A stretch of DNA of 64,000 bases from assembly GCF_003346865.1 (NCBI RefSeq), contig NZ_QDKL01000004.1, forward strand, positions 61,770 to 125,769, written 5' to 3'. The notes beneath the pieces are model-generated. The model did not search any database, was not told the origin of the DNA, and saw only the letters and a program-made list of their open reading frames with translations. This DNA is from Halobacteriovorax vibrionivorans. Lineage in GTDB: Bacteria; Bdellovibrionota; Bacteriovoracia; Bacteriovoracales; Bacteriovoracaceae. Positions 36,943 through 45,790 of the stretch are shown here, one piece after another; positions within the stretch are counted from its first letter, which is position 1, and every line of letters starts with the position of its first letter. Made by a program: the position numbers and the translations under genes.

Positions 36943-37080
36943 ATTTAACTCCCTATCGATTAATTTTCACGTTATTTGCTGTGAGAATTTTGTGGAATCT
37001 TACCACAACAAGTTCATATCATGTCATCATGCTACAAGTCAAAACAGTTCATTTTCATTAAAATATTTACACTCAAAATA

Positions 37081-37110
37081 TTGATGAACCCTTTAATTAT
37101 TTGATATTAT
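37081..37110 (+). promoter_or_regulatory. Putative thrS promoter
   Basis: A -35 TTGATG at 37081-37086 and a -10 TATTAT at 37105-37110 are separated by 18 bp. The start would fall near 37117, giving a leader of about 37 nt, too short for a T-box. Confidence 0.5.
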
Positions 37111-37153
37111 GTGCATTTAAAGGACAAATTTTAGGCTTATTTACGGAGATTCA

Positions 37154-38896
37154 ATGGCCAAATACGATTTAGATACTATTAGACACTCAAGCGCTCACCT
37201 TATGGCCCAAGCAATTTCAAGACTTTACCCAGATTCTAAAGTTCAATTTGGGGTTGGACCTGTTATTGAAAACGGTTTTTACTACGATATTTTAATGGAT
37301 CAAACCCTTGGTGAAGATGATCTACCTAAAATAGAAGATATGATGAAAACCATCATTAAAGAGAAGCTTCCTATTGAAAGAAAGGTTATGAGTCGCTCTG
37401 AGGCTATCGATTTCTTTAAATCAGAAGGTCAAGATTTAAAAATAGAATTAGTAGAGGCCATACCTGAAGATGAAGAAGTTAGTTGTTACACTCAAGGTGA
37501 ATTCATTGACTTATGTCGAGGACCACACGTTGAAAATACAGCAGATCTACCACAAGGCTTTAAATTACTAAGTATCGCAGGTGCATACTGGCGTGGTGAT
37601 GAAAAGCGTGAAGTTATGCAAAGAATTTATGCAGCCTGCTTCATGGATCGCAAACAACTTAAGCAACACCTTATGATGCTTGAAGAAGCAAAAAAGCGTG
37701 ACCATAGAAAATTAGGAAAAGAATTACAATTATTCCACTTTGAGCCAGTTGCTCCAGGTGCACCGTTTTTCATGCCTAAAGGTGCAATCATTGTAAATGA
37801 ACTCACAAATTATATAAGAAGACTTTATCGTCTTTATGAATACGACGAAGTTATCACACCTCAAATCCTAGATAGTGAACTATGGCATACATCTGGTCAC
37901 TACGAACATTATAAAGATGATATGTTCTTTTCTAAGATTGATGAGCGTGAGTATGCAGTAAAACCAATGAACTGCCCATGTCACATGCTAATGTATAAGC
38001 ATTACAAGTATAGCTACCGTGACTTACCTCTTCGCTATGCTGACTTTGGCCGTCTACATAGAAATGAAAAAGCCGGGGCCCTTGCAGGTCTAACTCGCGT
38101 ACGTTCATTCTGCCAAGATGACGCTCATATCTTCCTAGCACTTGAGCAGGTTCAAGAAGAAATTCAAAAGACAATGAAGATGATCTTCACTGCTTATGAA
38201 TTATTTGGTTTTGATGACATTACAGTTAACTTATCAACTCGTCCTGAAAAGAAGGCCGGGGATGATAAGACATGGGATATAGCAGAGAATGCTCTTGAAG
38301 AAGCTTTAAAGAACTCTGGACATAAATACGTTATCAAAGAAGGTGACGGCGCATTTTATGGACCAAAGATCGATATTGAAGTAGCAGATGCAATTGGGCG
38401 AAAGTGGCAATTGGGTACGATTCAACTTGATTTCCAACTACCAGACCGATTTGACTTGAAATTTACAACAAGTGATGGCGGCGAAGAAAGACCAGTTGTA
38501 ATCCACCGTGCCCTACTAGGATCTCTTGAAAGATTCTTTGGTGTATTCACAGAACACGTTGCTGGTGCATTCCCTTTTTGGATGGCACCAGAGCAAATTG
38601 TAATCGTTCCTGTAAATGAAGATGCGCATGGACAAGCAGCTAAAGAGCTTAAAGACATGCTCTTTGCTGAAGGTTATCGTGTAAGAGTTGATGATAGAAA
38701 TGAAACAATGGGATACAAGACTCGCCAAATTCAAAAAGCAAAAGTTCCATTTATGTTTGTTCTTGGTGATCGTGAAATTGAAAACAAAGCTGTTTCAGTT
38801 CGTAAGCATGGTTCAAAGAAGTCATTTAACTGGTCTCATGAAGAGATGCTAGAAAAATTAAAAATGCTTGATAGCGAAAAATACCCTAAGGCATAA
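37154..38896 (+). CDS. thrS: Threonyl-tRNA synthetase lacking the N-terminal TGS domain
   Basis: The 580-aa enzyme starts directly at the editing (N2) domain (HSSAHLMAQA, His11 and His15; CRGPHVENT). It continues with the class II core: zinc ligands in MNCPCHMLMYK, motif 2 in RNEKAGALAGLTRVRSF, motif 3 near VIHRALLGSLERF, and the anticodon-binding domain (VPVNEDAHGQA to the end). The common 640-residue enzyme has an N-terminal TGS domain of about 60 residues, which is absent here: the start ATG has a good ribosome-binding site (ACGGAGA) and a promoter lies close upstream. It attaches Thr to tRNA and retains editing residues. Confidence 0.97.
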   Translation: MAKYDLDTIRHSSAHLMAQAISRLYPDSKVQFGVGPVIENGFYYDILMDQTLGEDDLPKIEDMMKTIIKEKLPIERKVMSRSEAIDFFKSEGQDLKIELVEAIPEDEEVSCYTQGEFIDLCRGPHVENTADLPQGFKLLSIAGAYWRGDEKREVMQRIYAACFMDRKQLKQHLMMLEEAKKRDHRKLGKELQLFHFEPVAPGAPFFMPKGAIIVNELTNYIRRLYRLYEYDEVITPQILDSELWHTSGHYEHYKDDMFFSKIDEREYAVKPMNCPCHMLMYKHYKYSYRDLPLRYADFGRLHRNEKAGALAGLTRVRSFCQDDAHIFLALEQVQEEIQKTMKMIFTAYELFGFDDITVNLSTRPEKKAGDDKTWDIAENALEEALKNSGHKYVIKEGDGAFYGPKIDIEVADAIGRKWQLGTIQLDFQLPDRFDLKFTTSDGGEERPVVIHRALLGSLERFFGVFTEHVAGAFPFWMAPEQIVIVPVNEDAHGQAAKELKDMLFAEGYRVRVDDRNETMGYKTRQIQKAKVPFMFVLGDREIENKAVSVRKHGSKKSFNWSHEEMLEKLKMLDSEKYPKA

Positions 38897-38905
38897 GCCT
38901 TAGGG
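38884..38905 (+). terminator. Terminator of thrS
   Basis: A 9-bp perfect stem CCCTAAGGC/GCCTTAGGG with loop ATAA is followed by GTCTTTTAT. It overlaps the thrS stop codon and separates thrS from the metabolic cluster. Confidence 0.88.
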
Positions 38906-38935
38906 GTCTTTTATATTTATTAAAGAGAAGGTTCC

Positions 38936-39925
38936 ATGGAAAGGAAGAACGTCTTAATCATCTGCGGAGGTGGCTCCTCAGAACATGAAGTTTCATTGAG
39001 GTCAGCTCAATATATTAAAGACCAAGTGAGTCTCATAAAAGAACTCAATCCAATCGTTGTTGAAATGGACAAGGATGCTAATCTAACCCTTAACGGAAAT
39101 AAAGTTAGCTTAAACGGACAAATTTTAGAAACAGCAACTGAGCGCCCTTATATCAATTACGTTATTCCAGTCATACACGGCCCTCCTGGCGAAACAGGTG
39201 AAATTCAATGCTATCTAGAGATGCATAAGCTTCCTTATTTAGGACCTCGTCATGAAGGCAGTAGTATTTGTTTTAATAAAGTCACAACAAAGTTGTGGTT
39301 TGATCTGCTGGGGATAAACAATGCTCCATGGAAAGCAATACACAGAGGTCTTCCTTTTGAGTTATCAGAAATCAAAGAGTTCTTTAAAGAATCAAATAAT
39401 GATGTCTTTATAAAGGCTGCTAGCCAAGGATCATCTGTTGGTTGCTATCACGTTACAAAGTCTAGTGAAATTGAAACAAAACTTAATGAAGCGTTAAAAT
39501 ATAGTGACGATGTGCTCATAGAAAAAACGCTCAAAGGCAGAGAGCTTGAAATTGCTGTATTTGAACAAGATGGAAACCTCCATGCATCAAGGCCAGGCGA
39601 AATTATAAATGATGATGATAAGTTCTATGATTATCAACAAAAATATAGTGATGATTCTCACGCTAAAACATTAGTTGAAGCTCAAGACCTAACAAGTGAA
39701 CAAATTGCTAAGATGCAAAATATCGCTAAAACAGCATTTAAGTGTCTTAAGCTTAGACATTTATCAAGAATTGATTTCTTCTTAAGTGATGGAGAAATAT
39801 ACTTAAATGAGATTAATACATTTCCTGGTATGACAAGTATTTCGATGTTTCCGAAGATGCTAGAAAATACTGGACTGAAATTTAGTGATTTTTTAAAAGA
39901 GAAAATACTTAAAGAAACGAGATAA
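38936..39925 (+). CDS. D-alanine--D-alanine ligase-like ATP-grasp enzyme
   Basis: The 329-aa protein aligns with Ddl along its length: GGGSSEHEVSLRSA at the N-terminus, HGPPGETGEIQ (usual HGPxGEDG, with Asp replaced by Thr), LPYLGPRHEGSSICFNK, the ATP-grasp lysine region IKAASQGSSVGCY, EKTLKGRELEIAVF, and a C-terminal metal site YLNEINTFPGMTSISMFP. It should ligate two amino acids using ATP. It heads a six-gene cluster that lacks murein genes, so it may not be the housekeeping Ddl but a dipeptide ligase of altered specificity. The spacing to the next gene is 18 nt. Confidence 0.85.
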   Translation: MERKNVLIICGGGSSEHEVSLRSAQYIKDQVSLIKELNPIVVEMDKDANLTLNGNKVSLNGQILETATERPYINYVIPVIHGPPGETGEIQCYLEMHKLPYLGPRHEGSSICFNKVTTKLWFDLLGINNAPWKAIHRGLPFELSEIKEFFKESNNDVFIKAASQGSSVGCYHVTKSSEIETKLNEALKYSDDVLIEKTLKGRELEIAVFEQDGNLHASRPGEIINDDDKFYDYQQKYSDDSHAKTLVEAQDLTSEQIAKMQNIAKTAFKCLKLRHLSRIDFFLSDGEIYLNEINTFPGMTSISMFPKMLENTGLKFSDFLKEKILKETR

Positions 39926-39943
39926 TTAAATCAAGGTTAATAT

Positions 39944-42793
39944 ATGGAAGTAAAACTAATAAGTAATAAAAGTCATGAACACGCAAAGAAGAAATTATCA
40001 TCTATGTATCAAGATAATTTCACCCCTGCAGAAAAGAAGGAATATATTCCTGCACATAATTTTTCTCAAGGGCCCTACTTTGCAATGGAAACGGATAAAG
40101 AAGGTCAACCTGAATACTTATTAGATGCTGCATCACAAATTGCAACCTTAGGACTAGGCTTTAATGCAACTCCACTCTTTGGAACATTAATGCACCAGAG
40201 TGCCTGGACAGGAAATTATCAAGATTCAACATTTTTAGAGATTGCGCATTCTTTTGAAAAGCTACTTCAAAGAAAGGCTTCAAATAAGAAGTTAAAGGCC
40301 GTTTATGTTAATTCAGGAGCTGAGGCCAATGAAACAGCACTTATAATGGCCTATAAAAGCAGATACAACAAAGATGCAAAGAAGATTATGGCCTTTGAAG
40401 GTAGTTTCCATGGACGTTTTCTCTCAACTCTTTTTTCAACATGGAACCCTGCTAAAAGAGAACCATATCAAATTCCAGGACATGAAACGACTTTCATTAA
40501 ATACCCGGAAACAAAGAGCGACAACTTTATCCTTCAACTAGATAATGAATGGTTAAAGCTTTGGGAAAACCCATACGCAAAAGACTTTGATACAAAATTA
40601 GATAAATTTAAATCAAATGCTGATGACTTACTAAAAAGTGAAATTGACTCACTAGAAGAGTTAAAACAAACATTCCAAAGCGGTGAACATTTTGCAATTC
40701 TAGTAGAACCAATGCAATGTGAAGGTGGAGACCGCTACTCGACAAATCGTTTCCACAATGCACTTAACCTACTTGCAAAGTCATATAAAGTAGCTGTCAT
40801 CTATGATGAAGTGCAGACAGGTTTTCACCTAGGACTGGACTTCTTCTGGCATCGTACATTTAACCTTAAAGACTCTCAAGGAAATCAACTCAATCCAGAA
40901 TTCATCACTTGTGCTAAAAAGGCACAAAGTGGAATTGTCTTAACAGAAAATCCACTATGGCTTAATAATGAATTCCAAACATCTTCAGTAATTCGTGGCT
41001 ACTATCAGGCGATAGCTCTTGACCAAAATCGACTTAAGATTAAAGAGATCCAGGATTATACAAAGGAAAAGCTATCTAAACTAGTAAGTGAATGGGAACA
41101 ATTATCTGCTCCACGTTGCTTTGGACTTGCATTTGCTTTTGACTTATCAAACAAAGACGATATTCCTGCATTTATTAAAAACAGATTTGACCTAGGTCTT
41201 CTCTACTATCAAGCAGGTGAAAACACGCTAAGATTTAGATTAAATACTGCATGGACATTTACTGATATTGACTACTTATTTAATGCTATTGATGAGATTG
41301 CTAAACGTGTTTATAAGGGTGAACATAATCAGATCGAATTCAAAACGAAGAAAGAAGTTAATATCCAAAATGAATATAAGTGGCATGAACAACTTATTAA
41401 ATCTCTACAAGGTAAACTTGATACAAAAGAAGCAAAAAGTTTCTCAAATGAATTCTTCAAGGACACTTTCAACGCTACCCTGATTGATATTGATAAGGAT
41501 AACTTCAAAAAGTATAAAGGCCAAATTGAAGAGATACAAAAAGCTATCTATGAACCAACAAGACAAACAGAGATAGAGAAGTTTGAGAAAATAGCGAAAT
41601 GCGATGACTCTCTGGCCATAGGGCTTCTCTCTGAAGATGAAGAATTAATAGGTATTTCTTTTGCAGGAAAAATCTCACACTTTCCACACGAAAGTGGACT
41701 AAGACTATTAAAACACTTCAATAATCCAAAAGCACTTTATATGCTAGATACAACGATTGTAAAAAAGCGCCAAACAAACGGCATGGGAAAATATCTAAAG
41801 TATGCCCTTTCAACAATTGCAGCATCTTCAGGCTTTGAATATATTTATGGAAGAAATAGAGATATTCACGCAGGCGCCATGCTTTCAATAAATTGCTCAC
41901 TTGGTGCAATTATTGAGACCATTCTTGAAGAAAACTATCTAGATGATGTAGATTTTAGAGATGTCATCATTTACCGTCAAAACCTTAAGTGGAATAACGA
42001 AAATGTAAAACTATCATCTTCACCTATATTAAACACTCCCTCATTTAATGATATGGGAACATTAGTTAACAAAGTATGCCTATCTAATTTTATTGATGAA
42101 AGCTTCATGAGTAATATGAAACACTTCAAAGCCATTGCGCCAAAAGAGCTCCAACATTTCTTTAGTGCTAGTGGACATAGCGAGTGTGTGGATAAGATAT
42201 ATAAATCAATTCTAATAAAGAACGGAAAAAAGAGAACAAAAGTACTTTCTCTTGATAATGACTATTTTGGTAAACAAAGTTTTATGTCAGCGACACTATC
42301 AGGAAAAATAGACTTCTATCCAAATGCTAAGGCGCAAAGCTTAGCGGATCTAAAAGAAGAACTTGATAAGGGAGAATACCTTGCTCTTTTCATTGGTGAT
42401 CGTCTAGAAGAGTTTTCGACACAAGAGCTTAATGAAATAATTGAATATTCTCACAAAAATGCAACAAAAGTTGTATTTAACGAGAGTGTTTATTTTCATA
42501 AGAACAAAAAAATGCTTAGTGCTGAAAACGGGATTACTCCAGATGCGAGCTATATCCACTTTGGAGGTCAGATAGGACTTTGCATGTTAAAAGATGAAGT
42601 CTATGAATCAAAGCCATTGATGATGATTTCTACTTGGGATGGAGATGCATATGCCCTGGCCCAAGCCTATCAATACTTAACATCAAACACACCTAAGAAA
42701 GAATTCAAATGTTTTGAGGACATCTCTTATGAATTTGGCCTTAAGGCACCAAGCGACTTTGGCAACTCAGGAAAATGGTTCTTCACATGTTAA
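39944..42793 (+). CDS. Triple fusion: class III aminotransferase - GNAT - inactive aminotransferase-like domain
   Basis: Residues 1-460 form a PLP-dependent class III aminotransferase of the lysine-6-/GABA-aminotransferase type: NSGAEANETAL (123-133), FEGSFHGR, IYDEVQTG with Asp288, and AKKAQSG with Schiff-base Lys325 or Lys326. Residues about 500-685 are a GNAT acyltransferase domain with the acyl-CoA loop QTNGMGKYLKYAL (610-622). Residues about 735-949 look like a second aminotransferase that has decayed: SASGHSECVDK mirrors NSGAEANET, FNESVY replaces IYDEVQ, and IHFGGQIG replaces the Lys motif. I know no standard enzyme with this order. It may transaminate and then acylate an amino compound. 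Confidence 0.8.
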   Translation: MEVKLISNKSHEHAKKKLSSMYQDNFTPAEKKEYIPAHNFSQGPYFAMETDKEGQPEYLLDAASQIATLGLGFNATPLFGTLMHQSAWTGNYQDSTFLEIAHSFEKLLQRKASNKKLKAVYVNSGAEANETALIMAYKSRYNKDAKKIMAFEGSFHGRFLSTLFSTWNPAKREPYQIPGHETTFIKYPETKSDNFILQLDNEWLKLWENPYAKDFDTKLDKFKSNADDLLKSEIDSLEELKQTFQSGEHFAILVEPMQCEGGDRYSTNRFHNALNLLAKSYKVAVIYDEVQTGFHLGLDFFWHRTFNLKDSQGNQLNPEFITCAKKAQSGIVLTENPLWLNNEFQTSSVIRGYYQAIALDQNRLKIKEIQDYTKEKLSKLVSEWEQLSAPRCFGLAFAFDLSNKDDIPAFIKNRFDLGLLYYQAGENTLRFRLNTAWTFTDIDYLFNAIDEIAKRVYKGEHNQIEFKTKKEVNIQNEYKWHEQLIKSLQGKLDTKEAKSFSNEFFKDTFNATLIDIDKDNFKKYKGQIEEIQKAIYEPTRQTEIEKFEKIAKCDDSLAIGLLSEDEELIGISFAGKISHFPHESGLRLLKHFNNPKALYMLDTTIVKKRQTNGMGKYLKYALSTIAASSGFEYIYGRNRDIHAGAMLSINCSLGAIIETILEENYLDDVDFRDVIIYRQNLKWNNENVKLSSSPILNTPSFNDMGTLVNKVCLSNFIDESFMSNMKHFKAIAPKELQHFFSASGHSECVDKIYKSILIKNGKKRTKVLSLDNDYFGKQSFMSATLSGKIDFYPNAKAQSLADLKEELDKGEYLALFIGDRLEEFSTQELNEIIEYSHKNATKVVFNESVYFHKNKKMLSAENGITPDASYIHFGGQIGLCMLKDEVYESKPLMMISTWDGDAYALAQAYQYLTSNTPKKEFKCFEDISYEFGLKAPSDFGNSGKWFFTC

Positions 42794-43866
42794 CAGACTT
42801 AAATCTACCAATATTTAAGTATGAGAGTTCTAACCCATACGAAAATGGACTACAACATGGGAAGGCTTACAAAGAGGCAATCAAAGAACTTGTTAAAATT
42901 AGAACAAACTTACTTTTAAAGAGGTCTCCTCACCTAGAAAATAAACTAGATGAATTCGCAAAAGAACAATTTCGTTTTACGAAAGATTTCTCAAATGATT
43001 TGGCCCTTGAGCTAGAAGGAATAGCAGAAGGGAGTGAATGCTCATTAACAGACATTATCATCTTAAATAATTATACAGACTTTCGTGATATCCAATTACC
43101 AGATGAAGGATGCACTGCAATCTCTTATATCGGAGATGATATAAGCCTCGCAGGCCAAACTTGGGATATGCACCAAAGCGCAAAGAACTACTTGATGATA
43201 ATTGAGGTTCACAATGAATCAACGCAAACAAAAGAAATAATCTACACAGTATGTGGCTGCCTCGGGCTTATGGCAATGAATAGCTACGCTCAATTTGTTG
43301 GTGTCAATAATATAAATGTGGTGGATGGTGAAAACGGTATTATCTGGCCTGCATTGATAAGAAAGTTGTCGACATTAAAGAATCAAAAAGAAGTAATCGA
43401 TACCCTAATGAATGCAAAAGTTACTTCAGGTCATAATTATTTAATAAGTGATGGCAGTAATGCCTACAATTATGAAATCACTCCTACTGTTAAAGAGATT
43501 GTGCCTCCACAATCTGAAGAAATAATCTTTCATACAAATCATTGCCTTAATGAGAGAATCATAAGTGTTGAAGACAAGAAAAATATAAGTAAAACAACAC
43601 ATAAGCGATATGAACTTGCAAAGAAATACGCAAAACAAATTACAACAGAGAAGGCCATGTTTGACTTTTTAACATCTCATGATGGCCACCCTATTTCAAT
43701 TTGTTCACACTTTAGCCCAGAAGGTGCCAACGATCCTTCACAAACTTGTGGTGGAGCACTCTATAATTATAAAACACAAATGCTAAAAATATGGCGAGGC
43801 TGTCGAGAATACGATGACAATTATCGCTACGTAGAAATACCTCTACCACTTGTGGATACGAAATAG
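42775..43866 (+). CDS. C45-family Ntn-hydrolase / acyl-CoA:6-aminopenicillanate acyltransferase-like
   Basis: The 363-aa product (or 359 aa from the second ATG at 42787) shows the C45 pattern: the ELEGIAEGSECSLTDIIILNNYTD lead-in is split from the nucleophile by about 12 residues, then DEGCTAI with Cys113 as the expected autocatalytic N-terminal nucleophile, and later GQTWDMH and SHFSPEG segments. The family contains penicillin acyltransferase, Tan (N-beta-alanyl-amine hydrolase) and amidohydrolases of unknown substrate. It overlaps the 3' end of the aminotransferase fusion by 19 nt, implying coupled translation. Substrate is unknown; an amide made or used by the neighbouring enzymes is a natural guess. 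Confidence 0.82.
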   Translation: MVLHMLTDLNLPIFKYESSNPYENGLQHGKAYKEAIKELVKIRTNLLLKRSPHLENKLDEFAKEQFRFTKDFSNDLALELEGIAEGSECSLTDIIILNNYTDFRDIQLPDEGCTAISYIGDDISLAGQTWDMHQSAKNYLMIIEVHNESTQTKEIIYTVCGCLGLMAMNSYAQFVGVNNINVVDGENGIIWPALIRKLSTLKNQKEVIDTLMNAKVTSGHNYLISDGSNAYNYEITPTVKEIVPPQSEEIIFHTNHCLNERIISVEDKKNISKTTHKRYELAKKYAKQITTEKAMFDFLTSHDGHPISICSHFSPEGANDPSQTCGGALYNYKTQMLKIWRGCREYDDNYRYVEIPLPLVDTK

Positions 43867-43892
43867 GTCACAAGAAAAAAAGTGAGATTAAA

Positions 43893-45086
43893 ATGGGGCA
43901 TCGAAAATATTTTCATACTTGGTCAAATCAAAATAACCCCAAAGTAATTGAGCTAAAAGACACTTTCGAATGGGGTTATATAACTCCAAGTGATGATAAA
44001 ATATTTGATCTTTCATCAGGAAGTTACCATCAATCATTTGGTCTTAAAAATAAACAATTAATCGATGCCTTAATCCATCAGCTTAATGAAATCCCAATGG
44101 CCATACCTAAAACGGAATTCACTTTAAAAACTGAAGTGTCACAGAAGCTAGTTGATAGAATTGGTTTTGATGGACGTATTTTCTACACCCTTTCAGGGGC
44201 AGAGTCCAATGAGAATGCCCTAAAGATGGTAAGGCAATTTACTAAAAGAGAAATTATTCTTTCTTGTGAGAATTCATATCACGGAGCAACTTCTGGCTCA
44301 CTTGCCCTTTCTGGTGATTGGCGTAGAGATGCATTAGGAACGTCCGCTCCAGGACAGGCCTTTATCCCTAATTTTTATAATGATCCTGACCTAGAAAAAA
44401 CGAAAAAGATAATTAAAGATATTGGCGCAGATAATATTGCAGCAATTTGCCTTGAGACTATCACCGGTGGAAATGGTGTCTATATTCCTCCAGAGTCTTA
44501 TTATATTGAACTAGAAAAAGTATGTCGCACCAATGATATAAAAATAATTCTAGATGAAGTAATTTGTGGTTTCGGTAGAACAGGAAAAGACTTTGGTTTT
44601 CAAAATTATCCAATTAAGCCTGACTTTATTACATTTGCAAAATCTATATCAGGTGGATATTTTCCGTTTGGCGCAACATTTGTTTCTGAAGATATTGCAT
44701 CTTTCTTTGACAGTGAGGTTCTATCTTGTGGACTGACTAATGCCTCCCATCCAATTGGCCTTCGCCTTTTAGATGAAGTTCTAAATCTTACAAAAGATGC
44801 TAACTTCCAAAATACTTTAAAAGAAAATATTAATCTTTTGAGTCACTTCAAAGATAAACTTATAAAACTAGATTCGGTCTCAGAAGTTAGAAGTATTGGA
44901 ATGCTAATGGCAATTGAACTCAATACAAATGAAGACATGAGAGTATTTTGGGAGAATTGTTTAAATAATGGTTTATATATCAATACAACTAGGAATATGA
45001 TTATTTTATGTCCCTACCTTAACTACCCTAATGACCTTCTAGAAGATTGTTTAGAGAAACTTTTAAATATAATACAAAATAAATAA
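43893..45086 (+). CDS. Class III PLP-dependent aminotransferase
   Basis: The 397-aa protein has SGAESNENALKM, CENSYHGATSGSLALSG, the PLP-binding ILDEVICGFGRTG and the Schiff-base motif FAKSISGGYFPFGA. It is of normal length for omega-amino-acid:2-oxo-acid aminotransferases (beta-alanine, GABA, diaminobutyrate, taurine types). The specific substrate cannot be read. It lies 26 nt after the C45 gene and 8 nt before the CoA-transferase A gene, so the product semialdehyde or oxo acid may feed CoA transfer. Confidence 0.9.
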   Translation: MGHRKYFHTWSNQNNPKVIELKDTFEWGYITPSDDKIFDLSSGSYHQSFGLKNKQLIDALIHQLNEIPMAIPKTEFTLKTEVSQKLVDRIGFDGRIFYTLSGAESNENALKMVRQFTKREIILSCENSYHGATSGSLALSGDWRRDALGTSAPGQAFIPNFYNDPDLEKTKKIIKDIGADNIAAICLETITGGNGVYIPPESYYIELEKVCRTNDIKIILDEVICGFGRTGKDFGFQNYPIKPDFITFAKSISGGYFPFGATFVSEDIASFFDSEVLSCGLTNASHPIGLRLLDEVLNLTKDANFQNTLKENINLLSHFKDKLIKLDSVSEVRSIGMLMAIELNTNEDMRVFWENCLNNGLYINTTRNMIILCPYLNYPNDLLEDCLEKLLNIIQNK

Positions 45087-45094
45087 GGAAGCTT

Positions 45095-45787
45095 ATGTAT
45101 AGTAAAATATATGACAATGCCAAAGAGGCCTTAAGTGATATCACAGATGGAAGTACTATTATGAGTGGTGGATTTGGCCTATGTGGTATTCCAGAAAACT
45201 CAATTAACTACTTGTCCACAACAAACCTCAAAGACCTAAAAGTTGTTTCAAATAATATTGGAAACTCAGGAAGAGGCCTAGTAAAACTTTTAAAAAAGAA
45301 TATGATCTCTAAAGGATATTGTAGTTACGTAGGAGGGAATCCTGACCTTGAAGAGGCCATGTTATCTGGAAAAATTGAAATTGAACTGATCCCACAAGGT
45401 ACGTTAAGCGAAAGAATCCGTGCCGCAGGCATGGGTATTCGAGCTTTTTATACACCAACAGGATATGGTACAGAAGTCGCAGAAGGAAAAGATATTAAAG
45501 AATTTGATCGGCCATGTATTTTAGAGCATGCGCTTCATGCAGACTTTGCAATAATCAAAGCCCAAAAGGCCGATCCATATGGAAACCTCTGGTTCAAAGA
45601 AACTGCTAGAAACTTCTCTCCCCTAATGGCAATGGCAGCAAAGACGACGATTGTAGAAGTTGAAGAGATTGTTGCTCTTGGAGATATAAGGCCTGAGGAT
45701 GTCCATATTCCAGGAGTCTTCGTTCAACGTGTATATCTTGGAAGTAATTATGAGAATGCAATAGAGTTCTTAAAGGTTAAGGAGTAG
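45095..45787 (+). CDS. 3-oxoacid CoA-transferase, subunit A
   Basis: The 230-aa protein matches subunit A of heterodimeric class I CoA-transferases (ScoA/AtoD type): SGGFGLCGIPEN, LKVVSNNIGNSGRGL, YVGGNPDLEEAMLSG, GTLSERIRAAGMGIRAFYTPTG broken by YGTE. Together with subunit B it moves CoA from succinyl-CoA or acyl-CoA to a 3-oxo or related acid. Whether the acceptor is acetoacetate or a derivative from the cluster is open. Confidence 0.92.
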   Translation: MYSKIYDNAKEALSDITDGSTIMSGGFGLCGIPENSINYLSTTNLKDLKVVSNNIGNSGRGLVKLLKKNMISKGYCSYVGGNPDLEEAMLSGKIEIELIPQGTLSERIRAAGMGIRAFYTPTGYGTEVAEGKDIKEFDRPCILEHALHADFAIIKAQKADPYGNLWFKETARNFSPLMAMAAKTTIVEVEEIVALGDIRPEDVHIPGVFVQRVYLGSNYENAIEFLKVKE

Positions 45788-45790
45788 ATC

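Noticed and set aside
37081..37153. T-box riboswitch in front of thrS
   Set aside because: The predicted leader is about 37 nt, too short for stem I and the antiterminator, and no T-box sequence is seen.
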